Assembly: GCA_963971305.1 (NCBI GenBank)
Contig: OZ020317.1
Coordinates: forward strand, 13,038,001 to 13,102,000
Direction of reading: 5' to 3'
Length of the DNA stretch: 64,000 nucleotides
Source: Arcuatula senhousia
Taxonomy: Eukaryota; Mollusca; Bivalvia; Mytilida; Mytilidae
The notes below the pieces were generated by a model. The model searched no databases and was not told where the DNA came from. It was given only the letters and a program-made list of their open reading frames with translations. Every line of letters begins with the position of its first letter. Position 1 is the stretch's first letter. Shown piece after piece: positions 10,601-18,551 of this stretch. A program made the translations under genes and the position numbers.

Positions 10601-12387
10601 GGACGAACTGAAATGGTTAGATGACCTGATGCCCGAAAGTAGTAGAAAGAAGAAAGAAGATGAATTGTTGAAGACGAATGAAGATGATGATGAAATTGAG
10701 GTAGGCATGGCTGATGTAAATTAAGACTTGTCTATTCTTATAGTTATAACTGGTGATTTTTTATTGAAAATAATAAATAATAGCGTTAAAATTTAGGTTA
10801 GCAGTGTTTATATATAGCACCAAGTATATATCACAATGCTACTGTATTTTCCCATTTTGCTTCTCACAATTTTTACTAAAAGCAAAGTATTGCTTTGGAA
10901 AATGTTTGCATTATTATGCCTTAGTACTATGCTTCTAACTTTTATTTTTATTCCTCTCCCTTGTCACTTTTTTATATTTTAAATTAAGGATATATCATTA
11001 AACATATCAAATACTAAACATTTGACAATTCTTTTAAAAAGTTTCTCTATCTTTTTGTCCTCCACAGACTGATAGTTTACTTGGTGCTGAAAAAAGAAGA
11101 CTCCAAGAACTGAAGAGAGCCTATGACCAGGGGGACAAGTTTGGCATCCGAGCCCCGCCCTCCCAAGACAGAGTCAACATCACAGAGGAAGTCAACAAGA
11201 CCGGGATCTGGTTACAGGTTAGACGAGACTCCATGCCCGTGATACGAGACCCAGACCAATCTAACGGAGGCTCCGTGGTTCAAAACAGGTAATGAAAAAC
11301 AAAGATAAGGATTTTATTAAACAGGAAGCAGCTGAGCTACAGACCTGATATCAAATTTCACCATATGAGACTGTGTTCTGATGTAACATATATTGTATAT
11401 CAAGAGGCTGTGATAAGTTATTGCTAAGAAAACTAAGAAAAATACTCTGACTGCCTTAGCAATCGCCATTTTACAACCTGCTTTGATTTTCACTTGATGA
11501 AATATATCGAAATTTCTTATAGTCTTCTGCATAATAACATTTAAACCGCATATACTGATAAATAAATATTTATATTTGATTTGTTTGTTCATGTGGTTTC
11601 ATTATTTTGTGTGAAGTATCGACATTCCTTGTTTTGTTCAGTGCCGATCAAAGACAAAAAAATTAGAATTCAACTAAGTGATAATTAAATATTTTATTCT
11701 GTTGAAGCACCATGAAATAAAATATCCAACAACATGGAATTTTTTTTAGGAATGATAAATGGTGTTGCGCACAGCTCTGTAAAGTAATGGATATAATATA
11801 GAATGGATATGGTGAGCTGCAAAGTTGTGACCAATTCTCTATCTTTCTCTCTCTACCCACCTAATGTTCATCGTGTACTGTGTTACAAACTTAGATTGTC
11901 TACGAGGAGGCTTAACTAGGCAACCGAAAGCTAGATTTTTTATCTAGCCTAGGTGGTCTAGTGGTATAGGGCGCTGGACACAGTGCAGGCGAAGTTGCCA
12001 TAGATGACAGAGTATGGGTTCGATTCCAGCTCAACCCCATGCTGGATTTTCTGGTGTCAACAGCTTTAAAAAGATGATTTTCATCACTGTTGGCACACGG
12101 ACACCCCTTTCTAACTTTGCAGCTCACCATATCCATTCTATATTACATGTATATATCAATTTTTTTTTAGGAACCATGAAATGTTTCCCCATGAAAATAT
12201 TAATAAATGAATGAACAGTAATAAGGTTCTTTTGTTCTTGTCCTACTCCTTTTAAGCATGTATTTTTTTATAATTATTTATTTATTTTTCCAGAAAAAAG
12301 AAACATAGCACAGAAAAGACATCTTTCTTTATTTCTGAGGAAGATAAGGGTCATTTGAAAGAAGAAAATGAGGACGATATGGTGTAA
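1067..12387 (+). CDS. SLC4A10-like: SLC4 bicarbonate transporter, gene A (3' part, nine exons)
   Basis: Join of 1067-1658, 4386-4499, 5986-6150, 6746-6924, 7266-7338, 8087-8155, 10374-10700, 11068-11288 and 12294-12387. It gives about 611 codons in one frame with GT-AG boundaries and compatible phases throughout. The product covers most of the transmembrane domain and the cytosolic C-tail of a Na+-coupled bicarbonate transporter. Family hallmarks are YITRFTEE, the [15 protein letters not shown] re-entrant region, [56 protein letters not shown] and [12 protein letters not shown]. The last motif matches the SLC4A7/A8/A10 group rather than anion exchangers. The usual role is Na+-linked HCO3- transport across the plasma membrane for pH control, and in molluscs possibly calcification (inference). 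The cytosolic N-domain lies outside the window. Exact orthology among A7, A8 and A10 cannot be settled; invertebrates often have one pro-orthologue, and here there are two paralogues. Confidence 0.9.
1926..2036 (+). pseudogene. Diverged copy of an internal piece of the preceding exon
   Basis: Bases 1932-2020 repeat exon bases around 1355-1435 with roughly 15% mismatches: CATGGTGATGAACTC and GATTACAAGGTCATCAATG match CATGGTGATGAACTC and GGTTACAAGGTCGTCAACG. Read in the old frame it gives [15 protein letters not shown] and hits a stop after 42 codons. No acceptor or donor surrounds it, so it is a dead exon fragment in the intron. Confidence 0.8.
2203..4440 (+). repeat. Tandem array of ~31 copies of a splice acceptor plus exon head (72-73 bp unit)
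   Basis: Each unit reads as a pyrimidine tract ending TTTTAG, then GTACGTCAGTACTTGAGTGA and on to ATTATCATTATGGTT. The exon-like GTACG starts fall at 2209, 2282, 2355, 2428, 2500, 2572, 2645, 2718, 2790, 2862, 2934, 3007, 3079, 3152, 3225, 3298, 3371, 3443, 3515, 3588, 3661, 3734, 3806, 3878, 3950, 4023, 4096, 4169, 4241, 4313 and 4386. Only the last continues into a complete exon. In the other copies, reading through gives [18 protein letters not shown] and then, one unit later, an in-frame TGA. None of copies 1-30 has a normal exon-end donor. The first copy has TTTAAG instead of TTTTAG. Confidence 0.97.
4386..4499 (+). CDS. Gene A exon: [10 protein letters not shown] helix to VPEKFA
   Basis: The exon is 114 bases, 38 codons, phase 0 at both ends, with donor GCT|GTAAGT. 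It encodes a membrane helix ([13 protein letters not shown]) and the SLC4-conserved GVDTPKL. Length and phase equal those of gene B exon 53266-53153 ([10 protein letters not shown] to VPEDFR). It is the last unit of the 31-copy array and the only one that reaches a donor, so the spliceosome should define this one. Thirty decoy acceptors precede it. Confidence 0.92.
4443..5040 (+). repeat. Exon tail plus 5' splice site, three copies (~130 bp unit), last one split by a MITE
   Basis: The block from GACTATTTTGTTGGTG through GTTTGCTGTAAGTATACAT to the CTGTCTGTTTGTCCTTCC run recurs starting near 4447, 4577 and 4709. The first copy is the real exon end. The second repeats KLKVPEKFA and its GTAAGT donor but lacks an acceptor. 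The third is interrupted at about 4750 by a hAT-like MITE and resumes at 5005 (GCTTAAGTACCGTAAAG...GCTGTAAG). Confidence 0.9.
4750..5004. mobile_element. hAT-like MITE inside the third exon-tail copy
   Basis: The ends are AGTGTTGGGGAATAGG and (reverse complement) AGTGATGTTCCGATTAATCG. They are flanked by GCTTAAAGT on the left and GCTTAAGT on the right, close to an 8-bp target-site duplication. No ORF is present. The CAGTG-type end and 8-bp duplication suggest hAT, but the ends are imperfect. Confidence 0.55.
5360..5381. repeat. (TA)n microsatellite
   Basis: About eleven TA dinucleotides in an intron of gene A. A second AT run lies at 7030-7049. Confidence 0.9.
5593..5985 (+). repeat. Three decayed tandem copies of an exon head with its splice acceptor
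   Basis: The segment from the pyrimidine tract TTTATCCTTTCAG through [12 protein letters not shown] to ATTGTGGCC is present at about 5593, 5718, 5852 and, as the real exon, 5986. Spacing is about 125, 134 and 134 bp. The 5852 copy is nearly intact ([20 protein letters not shown]), but at codon 33 (VAF) it runs back into intron-like sequence and the next acceptor instead of MDQQITAV. The two earlier copies carry stops and lost bases; the 5718 copy lacks a clean acceptor. Confidence 0.92.
5986..6150 (+). CDS. Gene A exon: [14 protein letters not shown] region
   Basis: The exon is 55 codons, phase 0, with acceptor TCCTTTCAG and donor AAG|GTTTGT. It encodes [20 protein letters not shown], a helix, and then [19 protein letters not shown], which is almost invariant in Na+-coupled SLC4 proteins. 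Its counterpart in gene B is 51899-51738, one codon shorter. Confidence 0.93.
6255..6482. mobile_element. Decayed MITE with CACGAAAATAAATGAT end
   Basis: The pair TTTCGTTTATTTCGTGGG (6292-6309) and CCCACGAAAATAAATGAT (6436-6453) are inverted, with further CCACGAAAAT motifs between. The right end, TATACAGTATATA, resembles the TIRs at 30131 and 31520. It probably belongs to the same MITE group; the boundaries are approximate. Confidence 0.4.
6746..6924 (+). CDS. Gene A exon: GYHLD to FLGVR
   Basis: The exon is 179 bases (59 codons plus 2 bases), with acceptor TTTTTACAG and donor TTAG|GTAAGT. It encodes [39 protein letters not shown] and [13 protein letters not shown]. Its length is identical to gene B exon 45496-45318. 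Confidence 0.94.
7266..7338 (+). CDS. Gene A exon: [19 protein letters not shown]
   Basis: The exon is 73 bases, one base plus 24 codons, with acceptor TTTTTTCCAG and donor AAG|GTAGGT. It is the membrane helix after the conserved REQRVT and ends TKILK. Size and phase match gene B exon 37478-37406. Confidence 0.93.
7385..7612. mobile_element. MITE-like element with GGCC(A/G)GATTT ends
   Basis: It starts TTGGCCAGATTTCACTGG and ends near GAAATTCGGCCATTT, with imperfect terminal inverted repeats. An inverted relative lies at 49320-49558 and shares AACAGGAAGTAGGTGAGCAAC and the ATATCAA-TGGCTGTGATTAG core. It sits in the intron after the REQRVT exon and has no credible ORF. Confidence 0.6.
7663..7722 (+). 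pseudogene. Decayed copy of the REQRVT exon start
   Basis: TAGAACAGAGAGTTACTGCC followed by CTTATG and GGTTGGAATCTTTAGTTGAC repeats bases 7264-7317 of the exon with several changes. The acceptor CAG has become TAG, and GGAC became TGAC. It lies about 400 bp downstream of the true exon and has no donor. Confidence 0.75.
7851..8036. repeat. Interspersed repeat shared with the gene B intron
   Basis: About 185 bp resemble 45122-45306 in the same + strand orientation: GCTGCCA-ATT-AAAAGAAATT, a T-rich or N-rich core, GGGCTGAAAAAATGGGG, then GGCCTTAGTACCC. Because the two genes are in opposite orientation, this is an independent insertion rather than an inherited intron. The type is unknown. Confidence 0.55.
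8087..8155 (+). CDS. Gene A exon: [20 protein letters not shown]
   Basis: The exon is 23 codons, phase 0, with acceptor TGATTACAG and donor CAG|GTAATT. It is the conserved [13 protein letters not shown] loop and helix, ending GMQ. In gene B this piece is fused with the following segment in one exon (36786-36541). Confidence 0.92.
8417..8444. repeat. 28-bp perfect palindrome centred on GACGTC
   Basis: ATTGGAGATGTGAC is followed immediately by its reverse complement. It lies within the TTAA-flanked element and could extrude as a cruciform or simply be an internal fold. Confidence 0.9.
9338..9515. repeat. Three diverged ~75-bp tandem repeats
   Basis: Each unit has ACACAGGAAAC, then AACCCCTGT-GTGCC-A-GTTTG, then a short A/G-rich stretch with ACTAA or AATAA. 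They lie inside the TTAA-flanked element. Confidence 0.8.
10374..10700 (+). CDS. Gene A exon: last helices and start of the C-tail
   Basis: The exon is 109 codons, phase 0, with acceptor CTTTTTTCAG and donor GAG|GTAGGC. It encodes [35 protein letters not shown], the last membrane helices and the acidic WLDDLMPE motif, then a charged KKKEDELLK stretch and an acidic DDDEIE. If the donor were not used the frame would stop after seven more codons at 10724, a possible short-tail isoform. Gene B splits this region with an intron after FPLM. Confidence 0.92.
11068..11288 (+). CDS. Gene A exon: cytosolic tail with [12 protein letters not shown]
   Basis: The exon is 221 bases (73 codons plus 2), with acceptor TCCTCCACAG and donor ACAG|GTAATG. 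It begins [20 protein letters not shown], a predicted amphipathic helix, and contains [13 protein letters not shown], which corresponds to the INISDEMSKT-W tail motif of SLC4A7/A8/A10. Confidence 0.88.
11794..12145. repeat. 31-bp perfect inverted repeats flanking a SINE
   Basis: Bases 11794-11824 (TAATATAGAATGGATATGGT and on) are the exact reverse complement of 12115-12145, with about 290 bp between. The SINE head at 11947 lies inside. They may be the TIRs of a small DNA transposon carrying the SINE, or a foldback created around it. Confidence 0.85.
11947..12145 (+). mobile_element. tRNA-derived SINE
   Basis: A pol III promoter is visible: A-box-like GGTGGTCTAGTGGTATAGGG at 11952 and a B box GGTTCGATTCC at 12017-12027, exact to the GGTTCRANYCC consensus. 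The A-to-B spacing and GCGCTGGACACAGTG resemble a tRNA body, but the 3' acceptor half is replaced by an unrelated tail. It lies in the last intron of gene A, same strand. Confidence 0.75.
12294..12387 (+). CDS. Gene A last coding exon
   Basis: The acceptor is TTATTTTTCCAG. One base completes the split codon, then 30 codons ([20 protein letters not shown] to EDDMV) and TAA at 12385-12387. The basic stretch followed by FFI-EE resembles [14 protein letters not shown] in the gene B terminal exon, which supports the exon call. This tail lacks the PPSY motif of gene B. Confidence 0.88.
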
Positions 12388-13937
12388 TGTGAACCACTGT
12401 AATGAGAATCATAAATGTGAAACATTAAAATGGGAATCATCAATGTGAAACACTAAAATGGGAATCATCAATGTGCAACATTATGCTGGGAATCATTAAT
12501 GTGAATAATAAGAATTGTGAATCACAAAGTCTTAGGATGTGAAAAAATAAAAACAATGAAATTAACTTTTAATATGGGAATCATTATAATTTAACATTAC
12601 AGAATATGAAGTAGTTGAATTTGTGATAGCATATCATTTTCATTATTTGAAAATATTTTTCTGCATGATTAAGTTTTTGTTTGATTTATTTGTTAAGAGT
12701 AATTGTGAGTTAGAAATAACATATTTTTGATACAAGAAAAGACATGTTCTTTTCAGTTTATTGTTACATATTGTATACTTTGGTTGTTGGTGATTCAGTA
12801 GTTTGTGTGAAATAATTTTATAATGTAACTTAATAAATTAGTTTATTAGTCTTTAATAATGAGATTTTGTATCGTTTAGATCTTTTTAATGAAAAAAATA
12901 TAAAACTCAGATAATATAAGCCATAAGATGAGAAAATATTGCTTACTCTTTAAATATTAATGACATTAATTGTTTCCTACAAATAGATGCATTTAAAACA
13001 AAAGATTTTTCCAATTAAGTTTTAAGTTAAAATGGAAACTCAAATTTTGAACCTATTTTTTTTAATCATGCAAAAATAATTTTTTAGAGATTTCTTGATG
13101 CTAGAATTTACAAGAGGAATAATTTTAAGTTTCTTGATGTAAGAATTCACAAGAGAAATACAGTTGGGACCATACTACATGTATAACGTGGAAGATACAT
13201 GTAAACCTAATATTTAAGTGCTACACAATTTATTATTTTGATATTTTACATGACTTTATACATATCATATACATATAATAATTGTTCTAGTCATTATTTG
13301 TTTAATTATTTAACTCTTTGCCAAAATGAATATATAAAAACAAGCAATAGAATATACATATTTTTTTCATTATTGCAATTTTTATTCTGACTTTATATGC
13401 AATATTTTTATGCTACTATTTTACATGCAACGAATTTTACAACATATTTCATTATTTTTTATTCAAATTCTTGCCAGTGCTATTGAATGCAATTTTAATT
13501 ACTGTTTGCCATAATGGTGCAAGAAAAAAAAGATGCTATTTTTGAATAATGATTATCGTTTTAAAATTTAAACATGTACTAACACTGAAAAGAGGAAAGC
13601 TTTGAATATTTTTCATGCCTTCTTAAATGCAAATTCAAGACTGAAATGTGTTCTTTGTTGAAAATTTCTTGAAAATATTTTCTCTGCTACTGCTGAAAAT
13701 ATGTATTTTTTTAAATGATGTGCCTTTTAATGTACTATTATATCAAGAAGTTTTAAGTTTTAATTAATATTTGTAAATATAAAATGAGATTTTAAAATTT
13801 GCATAATTTAATGATAATTTGTGAAATTTGCTTTTTATGAATAACATTTATTGTGAATTATTTTTTATTTTAGATAAATATTTGCAATAACTTTATTTAA
13901 CAATATTAATAATTAAACAATATGTGTATTGTTTGCT
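12388..13937 (+). other. Probable 3' UTR and flank of gene A
   Basis: Short degenerate repeats of about 31 bp (AATGTGAAACA-TAAAATGGGAATCATC) cover 12388-12512, directly after the stop. Several AATAAA-type signals follow (for example at 12547 and 12832), so the poly(A) site cannot be fixed. The remainder is AT-rich with no gene. Confidence 0.5.
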
Positions 13938-14129
13938 TTAGGGCTATTCCAGAAAATAATATATCCCTGGTGCAGGACGCACTTGAATTAAAATTCTGTT
14001 GGTGGGGGTCAGATACAAAAATTCTAAATACAATGCATTGCAATACATAAAATTAAATGTATTGGTGGTACCCCTAAATTTGATGGGCGTTCTGCGCCCA
14101 GGAGATATTTTTTTCTGGAATAGCCCTAA
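13938..14129. mobile_element. MITE with GGGCTATTCCAGAAAA ends
   Basis: The left GGGCTATTCCAGAAAATA and right TTTTTTTCTGGAATAGCCC are terminal inverted repeats bordered by TTA and TAA. A related element with GGGCTGTTCCAGAATTAAA ends lies at 21857-22058. Confidence 0.8.
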
Positions 14130-14555
14130 TAGATGATTTTTTTTAATCTTAAAATTTCTAAAAATAATTTTTTTTTGTTATAACTAGTGATCTGTTTTCT
14201 TTCTAATACTTTTTGAAAAAAAATACTAGTATTTATAAAATTACAATTTACAATGTGTGTGCCTTAATATAAACTTGATCTGTTCTTAACCTCATATTTT
14301 ATACTGTATTTATATATAATCATACAAATTACTATTATTTTTGTATATTTTTGATGATTGGAATTTTGTGAAGTACATACATGTATCTATTATCTATACA
14401 AAAAATTAATATATGCAGGATTTATCAACAATTTATGAATATTCAGAAGCAAATTTTATGAATATTTATAATGAGATGTAGTTATATTCAAATGTGAAAA
14501 AAATTGTTAATAAAAATTGAAATATCTAGATTTTTATTTTGTATTTCTAGTTTTT

Positions 14556-14810
14556 ATACCCGCCACACGAAGTGGCAAGGTATTATGTTATACTCTCAGT
14601 TTCTTTTGGTGTCTGTCCGTCCCCTTAAGGTTTCCAACCAATAACTTGAAAACTTGTCAAGGGAATAATGATATTTTGCACAGCTGTTTAGTACAATAAA
14701 ATACATGTAAAGTTCAATTTCCAGCATGATCTGAAAAACAGTTTTTGAGATTGGCCACTTTGAAAAATCAAATTTTATGAACTATTGATATTATATCGTG
14801 GCGGGGTATC
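14556..14810. mobile_element. Element with TATACCCGCCAC / GTGGCGGGGTAT ends
   Basis: The ends are TATACCCGCCACACGAAGTG and ATCGTGGCGGGGTAT, with a local hairpin CACACGAAGTG. Its organisation resembles the solo remnants of the (ACGG)n pearl-like elements, which also end in GGGGTATAA. No coding capacity. Confidence 0.5.
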
Positions 14811-14887
14811 ATTTAATGTTCCGTTAGATGACTATTTTTTATCGTGTTTTGTCAGGCTATCTGTGTTGTTTAAATCCTAAAACCTTA

Positions 14888-15047
14888 GGTGTGTGTGTGT
14901 GTTGGTGATTTACACCCTTTATCAACGCACCTGGGCCATGTAGGGCGGTCAGTTTTAATGGTGGAGGAAACCTGAGTACCTGGAGGAAACCACCAACCTT
15001 GGGCAGGTAACTGACAAACCTAATCTCGCACATACAGTTGGGGAAGT
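14888..15047. repeat. Interspersed repeat, copy 1 (GTGTGT...CTGGAGGAAACCACCAACC)
   Basis: It shares TTTTAA-GGTGGA-GAAA and CTGGAGGAAACCACCAACCT with 61955-62075. Both copies begin at a GT-rich run. Family unknown. Confidence 0.6.
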
Positions 15048-15054
15048 CCCTTTT

Positions 15055-16206
15055 TAGCTCACCTTGCCAAAGGCAATGTGAGCTTTTACCATCACTTGGC
15101 GTCCGTCGTCCGTCGTCTGTCGTCCATCGTTCAACTTTTTAAAAATCTTCTTCTCTGAAACCGCTCGGCCAAATGTAATGAAACTTAGTAGGGTTGTTCT
15201 GTAGTATGTCCTCTACAAAATCGTTCGAAATTTCGATTCGACAAAAAACATGGCCGCCATGGCTAAAAATAGAACATAGGGGTAAATTGCAGTTTTTTGC
15301 AAATTACTCAAAAACCGTAACAGATATCAAAATTCTGGCAAAGGGTAAATGTGATCAGCACCTCAAGATCTACCTGCCCAGAAATTTTTGAGAAGATCCA
15401 ACAACCTAAGTAGGAGTTATTGCCCTTTTTCTGGATTTTTTTCAAAAAATTTACTTATTTAGCCCTGTATCTTGAAAACTATACAAGATATTTCAAAAAT
15501 TTAAATTGTATATGACTAAGCACATCAAGATCTACAAAAGTCGTAACAGAGTCAAAGTTGTAGGATGGTTCCTTTAGGAGTTATACCCCTTGGATTGAAA
15601 AAAATTGACCATTTTCAGTTTTTTGTTCAACTTTTCAAAAATCTTCTTCTCTGAAACTGCTTAGTCAAATGAAATGAAACTTGGTAGGATGGTTCAGTAG
15701 TATGTGGTCTACAAAATCAGCGTTCAAAATTTTGATTCAACAAAAAACATGGCCGCCATGGCTAAAAATAGAACATAAGGGTAATTTGCATTTTTTTTGC
15801 AAATTACTCAAAAATGGTAACAGATAGTTAAATTCTATTTGGGTAATAATGATCAGCACGTAAAGATCTACCTGCCCTGAAGTTTTGAAGAAGATCTGAC
15901 TATGGTTGTAGGAGTTATTGCCCTTTTTCTTGTTTTTTTTTTCTTCAAATTTTGCTCTTTTAAGACTTATATCTTGAAAACAATACAAGATATTTGAAAA
16001 ATTTAAATTGCATATGGTTAAGCACATAAAGATCTAAAAATTATGTAATTGGGGTCAAAGTTGTAAGACCTTTCTTGATAGGAGTTGTTTCCCTTAGAAC
16101 ATTAAAATTGATTATTCCACAGAGTAGCAGTCCTTTGTTAAAATATCCAGCATATAAGTATCATCGAATACAAGGTGAGCGATTCAGGCTCCTAGGAGCC
16201 TCTAGT
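15055..16206 (+). mobile_element. Double-hairpin (AGCTCACC) element 1
   Basis: The 5' end is a hairpin (GCTCACCTTGCC-AAA-GGCAATGTGAGC). Then come CACTTGGCGTCCGTCGTC repeats and a core with two diverged units, each with CATGGCCGCCATGGCTAAAA. The 3' end is GGTGAGCGATTCAGG, a perfect GGCTCCTAGGAGCC palindrome, then TCTAGT. A 3' hairpin followed by CTAG is the Helitron signature; the other copies end CTTG instead. Non-autonomous; Helitron-like assignment is inference. Confidence 0.75.
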
Positions 16207-18460
16207 TTTATATGACCGCAAAAAAATTGCAGACGTATAATGGTATGATGCTGTCGTCGTCGTTGTCGTTGTCATCTTCGTTGTCTGTTAACTTTAGTGT
16301 TACCACAGTAACTTTAGTTCTAGTTATCTGATTGCTATGAAATTTTACAGTGACGTTCCTTACCATAAAAGGATGAATGGGATTGACTTTGGGGTCCTCC
16401 CTTTTTTCCTTTTAAAAATTAGGGGCCAAAAAGGGGCCAAAAATGCTACTTTTATGTTTTTTGGCATGATAACTTTAGTTCTAGTTATCCCATTGCTTTG
16501 TTATTTGGTTAAATGTTCCTTACCATAAAAGGATGAATGGGAATGATTTTGGGGGTCCCCTCTTGTTTCCTTTCAAAATTAGGGGCCCAAAGGGGCAAAA
16601 AATTCAAATATTGTATTTGTTTTTACTATAACTTTAATCCTAGTTGGCCTATTAATGTGAAATTTGTCAAGATTTTTTCTTACAATAAAAGATTGAACCT
16701 GATGAATTTTTGTGCCTCCCTTTTTCCCCATTATGTAATTTGGGGTCAAAAGGGGCCAAAATCGAAACTTTTTTATTTGTGGTCTGATTTTGAAATTTTT
16801 TTTTGCATGTTTTTTCTTGTCAAATGGCGAATATAAAATTCAGAAAAAATTTTGCGCCCCCCCTTTTTAGCTCACCTGGACCGAAGGTCCATGTGAGCTA
16901 TTGCCATCACTTGGCGTCCGTCGTCGTCCGTCGTCGTCCGTCGTCGTTAACTTTTCTTTGAAAATCTTCTCCTCTGAAACGACAGAAGGGATTGCTTTGA
17001 AACTTTGCACACTTCATCTATGGGATGTCCTCTACCAAGATTGCACAAATGGTGACTGCCGTCCAAACAATATGGCCGCCGTTACTAAAAATAGACCAGG
17101 GGGGTCAGACTACTGTTTTTGGCTTGTAAATCAAAAAGTATAAGAGATAGATGAAATCTGATGCCACGCTACTGCTTCAGCATCAAAAGCTCTACAAAAG
17201 TCTTCATTGAGTCGAAGTTGTCAGATGACCCCTTATAGGAGTTAGGGCCCCTTAAAGGTGAATAATAGCATTTTTTCATGTTTTTGGCTTATAGAATGAA
17301 AACTATGACAGATAGAGAAAAGTTGTTGCTTGCTTAAATGTTCAGCTCATTTAGCTCTACAAAAGTCTCCATAGGGTCGAAGTTGTCAGATGACTTCTTA
17401 TAGGGGTTACAGCCCCTAAAATAACGTTTTTTCATGTTTTTGGCCTATGGAATGAAAACTATAGAGATAGAGAGAAGCTATTGCTTGCTTGAATGTTCAG
17501 CTTATTTAGCTCTACCAAAGTCTCCATAGGGTCAAAGTTGTCAGATGTCCCCTTATAGGGGTTACGGCCCCTAATATAACTTTCTTTCATGTTTTGGCCT
17601 TTAAAATGAAAACTATAGCAGATAGAGAGAAGTAGTTGCTTGCTTAAATGTTCAGTTCATTTAGCTCTACAAAAGTTTTCATAGGGTCGAAGTTGTTAGA
17701 TGACCCCTTATAGGGGTTACAGCCCCTAAAATAACGTTTTTTTCATGTTTTTGGCCTATGGAATGAAAACTATTGCAGATAGAGAGAAGCTTTTGCTTTC
17801 TTAAATGTTCAGCTCATTTAGCTTTACAAAAGTCTCCATAGGGTCGAAGTTGTCAGATGTCCCCTTATAGGGGTTACGGCCCCTAATATAACGTTCTTTC
17901 ATGTTTTGGCCTATAAAATGAAAACTATAGCAGATAGAGAGAAGCAGTTGCTTGCTTAAATGTTCAGTTTTTTTAGCTGTACAAAAGTTTTCATAGGGTC
18001 AGAGTTGTCAGATGACGCCTTTTAGGGGTTATGGCCCTTAAAATAACGTTTTTTCATGATTTGGGCCTATGGCTACAGAATGGAAACTATAGTAGATAGA
18101 GAAAATCTGTTACTTGCTTAAATGATCAGCTCATTTAGCTCTAGAAAAGTCTTTTTAGGGTCGACATCGAGACCAGGTGAGCGATTCAGGCTCCTGGGAG
18201 CCTCTTGTTCCACTTTAAGGTAATTAGGGACCAAAATCAATACTTTTTTTTGAAAAATGTTTTTCTCATCATTCCACAATAGGCTTTTAATATGTGAGTG
18301 GAAAGTCCATCAAAAGCTGCATGTGTCAAAAACCTTTGTCAGTCCACCATGGGCTGCATGTGTCCAGAACAATTGACTATCCATATTGGGCCTAAAACTT
18401 ACAGGGTTCAACATGTTGCGGTCGTATCATGCTGCGCTCGGCGTAGCTTTTTATTGTAAA
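16207..18460 (+). mobile_element. GACCGCAA-family element interrupted by a double-hairpin element
   Basis: The left part (16207-16866) starts ATATGACCGCAAAAAAATTG. It holds three units of about 170 bp, with TTCCTTACCATAAAAGGATG and GGGGTCAAAAGGGGCCAAAA. The right part (18210-18460) resumes with ATTAGGGACCAAAATCAATA and ends in the fold region AACATGTTGCGGTCGTATCATGCTGCGCTCGG. The right part is the reverse complement of 63400-63545. The sequence between is a nested AGCTCACC element. Confidence 0.65.
16867..18209 (+). mobile_element. Double-hairpin element 2, nested
   Basis: It begins TTAGCTCACCTGGACC-GAA-GGTCCATGTGAGCTA (hairpin), followed by (GTCGTCC)n and one ATATGGCCGCC unit. Six tandem units of about 157 bp follow (TGTTCAGCTCATTTAGCTCT and GTCCCCTTATAGGGGTTACG are diagnostic). 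The end is AGGCTCCTGGGAGCCTCTTG. It sits inside the GACCGCAA-family element, which gives the order of insertion. Confidence 0.8.
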
Positions 18461-18465
18461 ATAAA

Positions 18466-18551
18466 AACGGGACTCGAACACCAGCTGATTGGCTTGTGAT
18501 CAATAGTGTGGTATTTTAACTAGCGCCTTAAACTACTCATCCAACCAGGCT
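18466..18551 (-). other. tRNA-Leu-like pseudogene or SINE head
   Basis: Read on the - strand, it runs CCTGGTTGGATGAGTAGTTT, AAGGCGCTAGTTAAAATACC and then GGTGTTCGAGTCCCG. These look like an A box with GTAGTTTAAGGCGCTA, an anticodon arm of tRNA-Leu type, and a B box with one extra base. The acceptor stem does not close, so it is not a working tRNA. It abuts the terminal fold of the GACCGCAA-family element. Confidence 0.5.

Noticed and set aside
10439..10708. Minus-strand ORF opposite a gene A exon
   Set aside because: Antisense of a confirmed SLC4 exon with correct splice sites; low-complexity Ser/Phe content.
16901..17143. ORF at the start of double-hairpin element 2
   Set aside because: It runs across the CGTCGTC repeat and the hairpin element; no protein family is recognisable.
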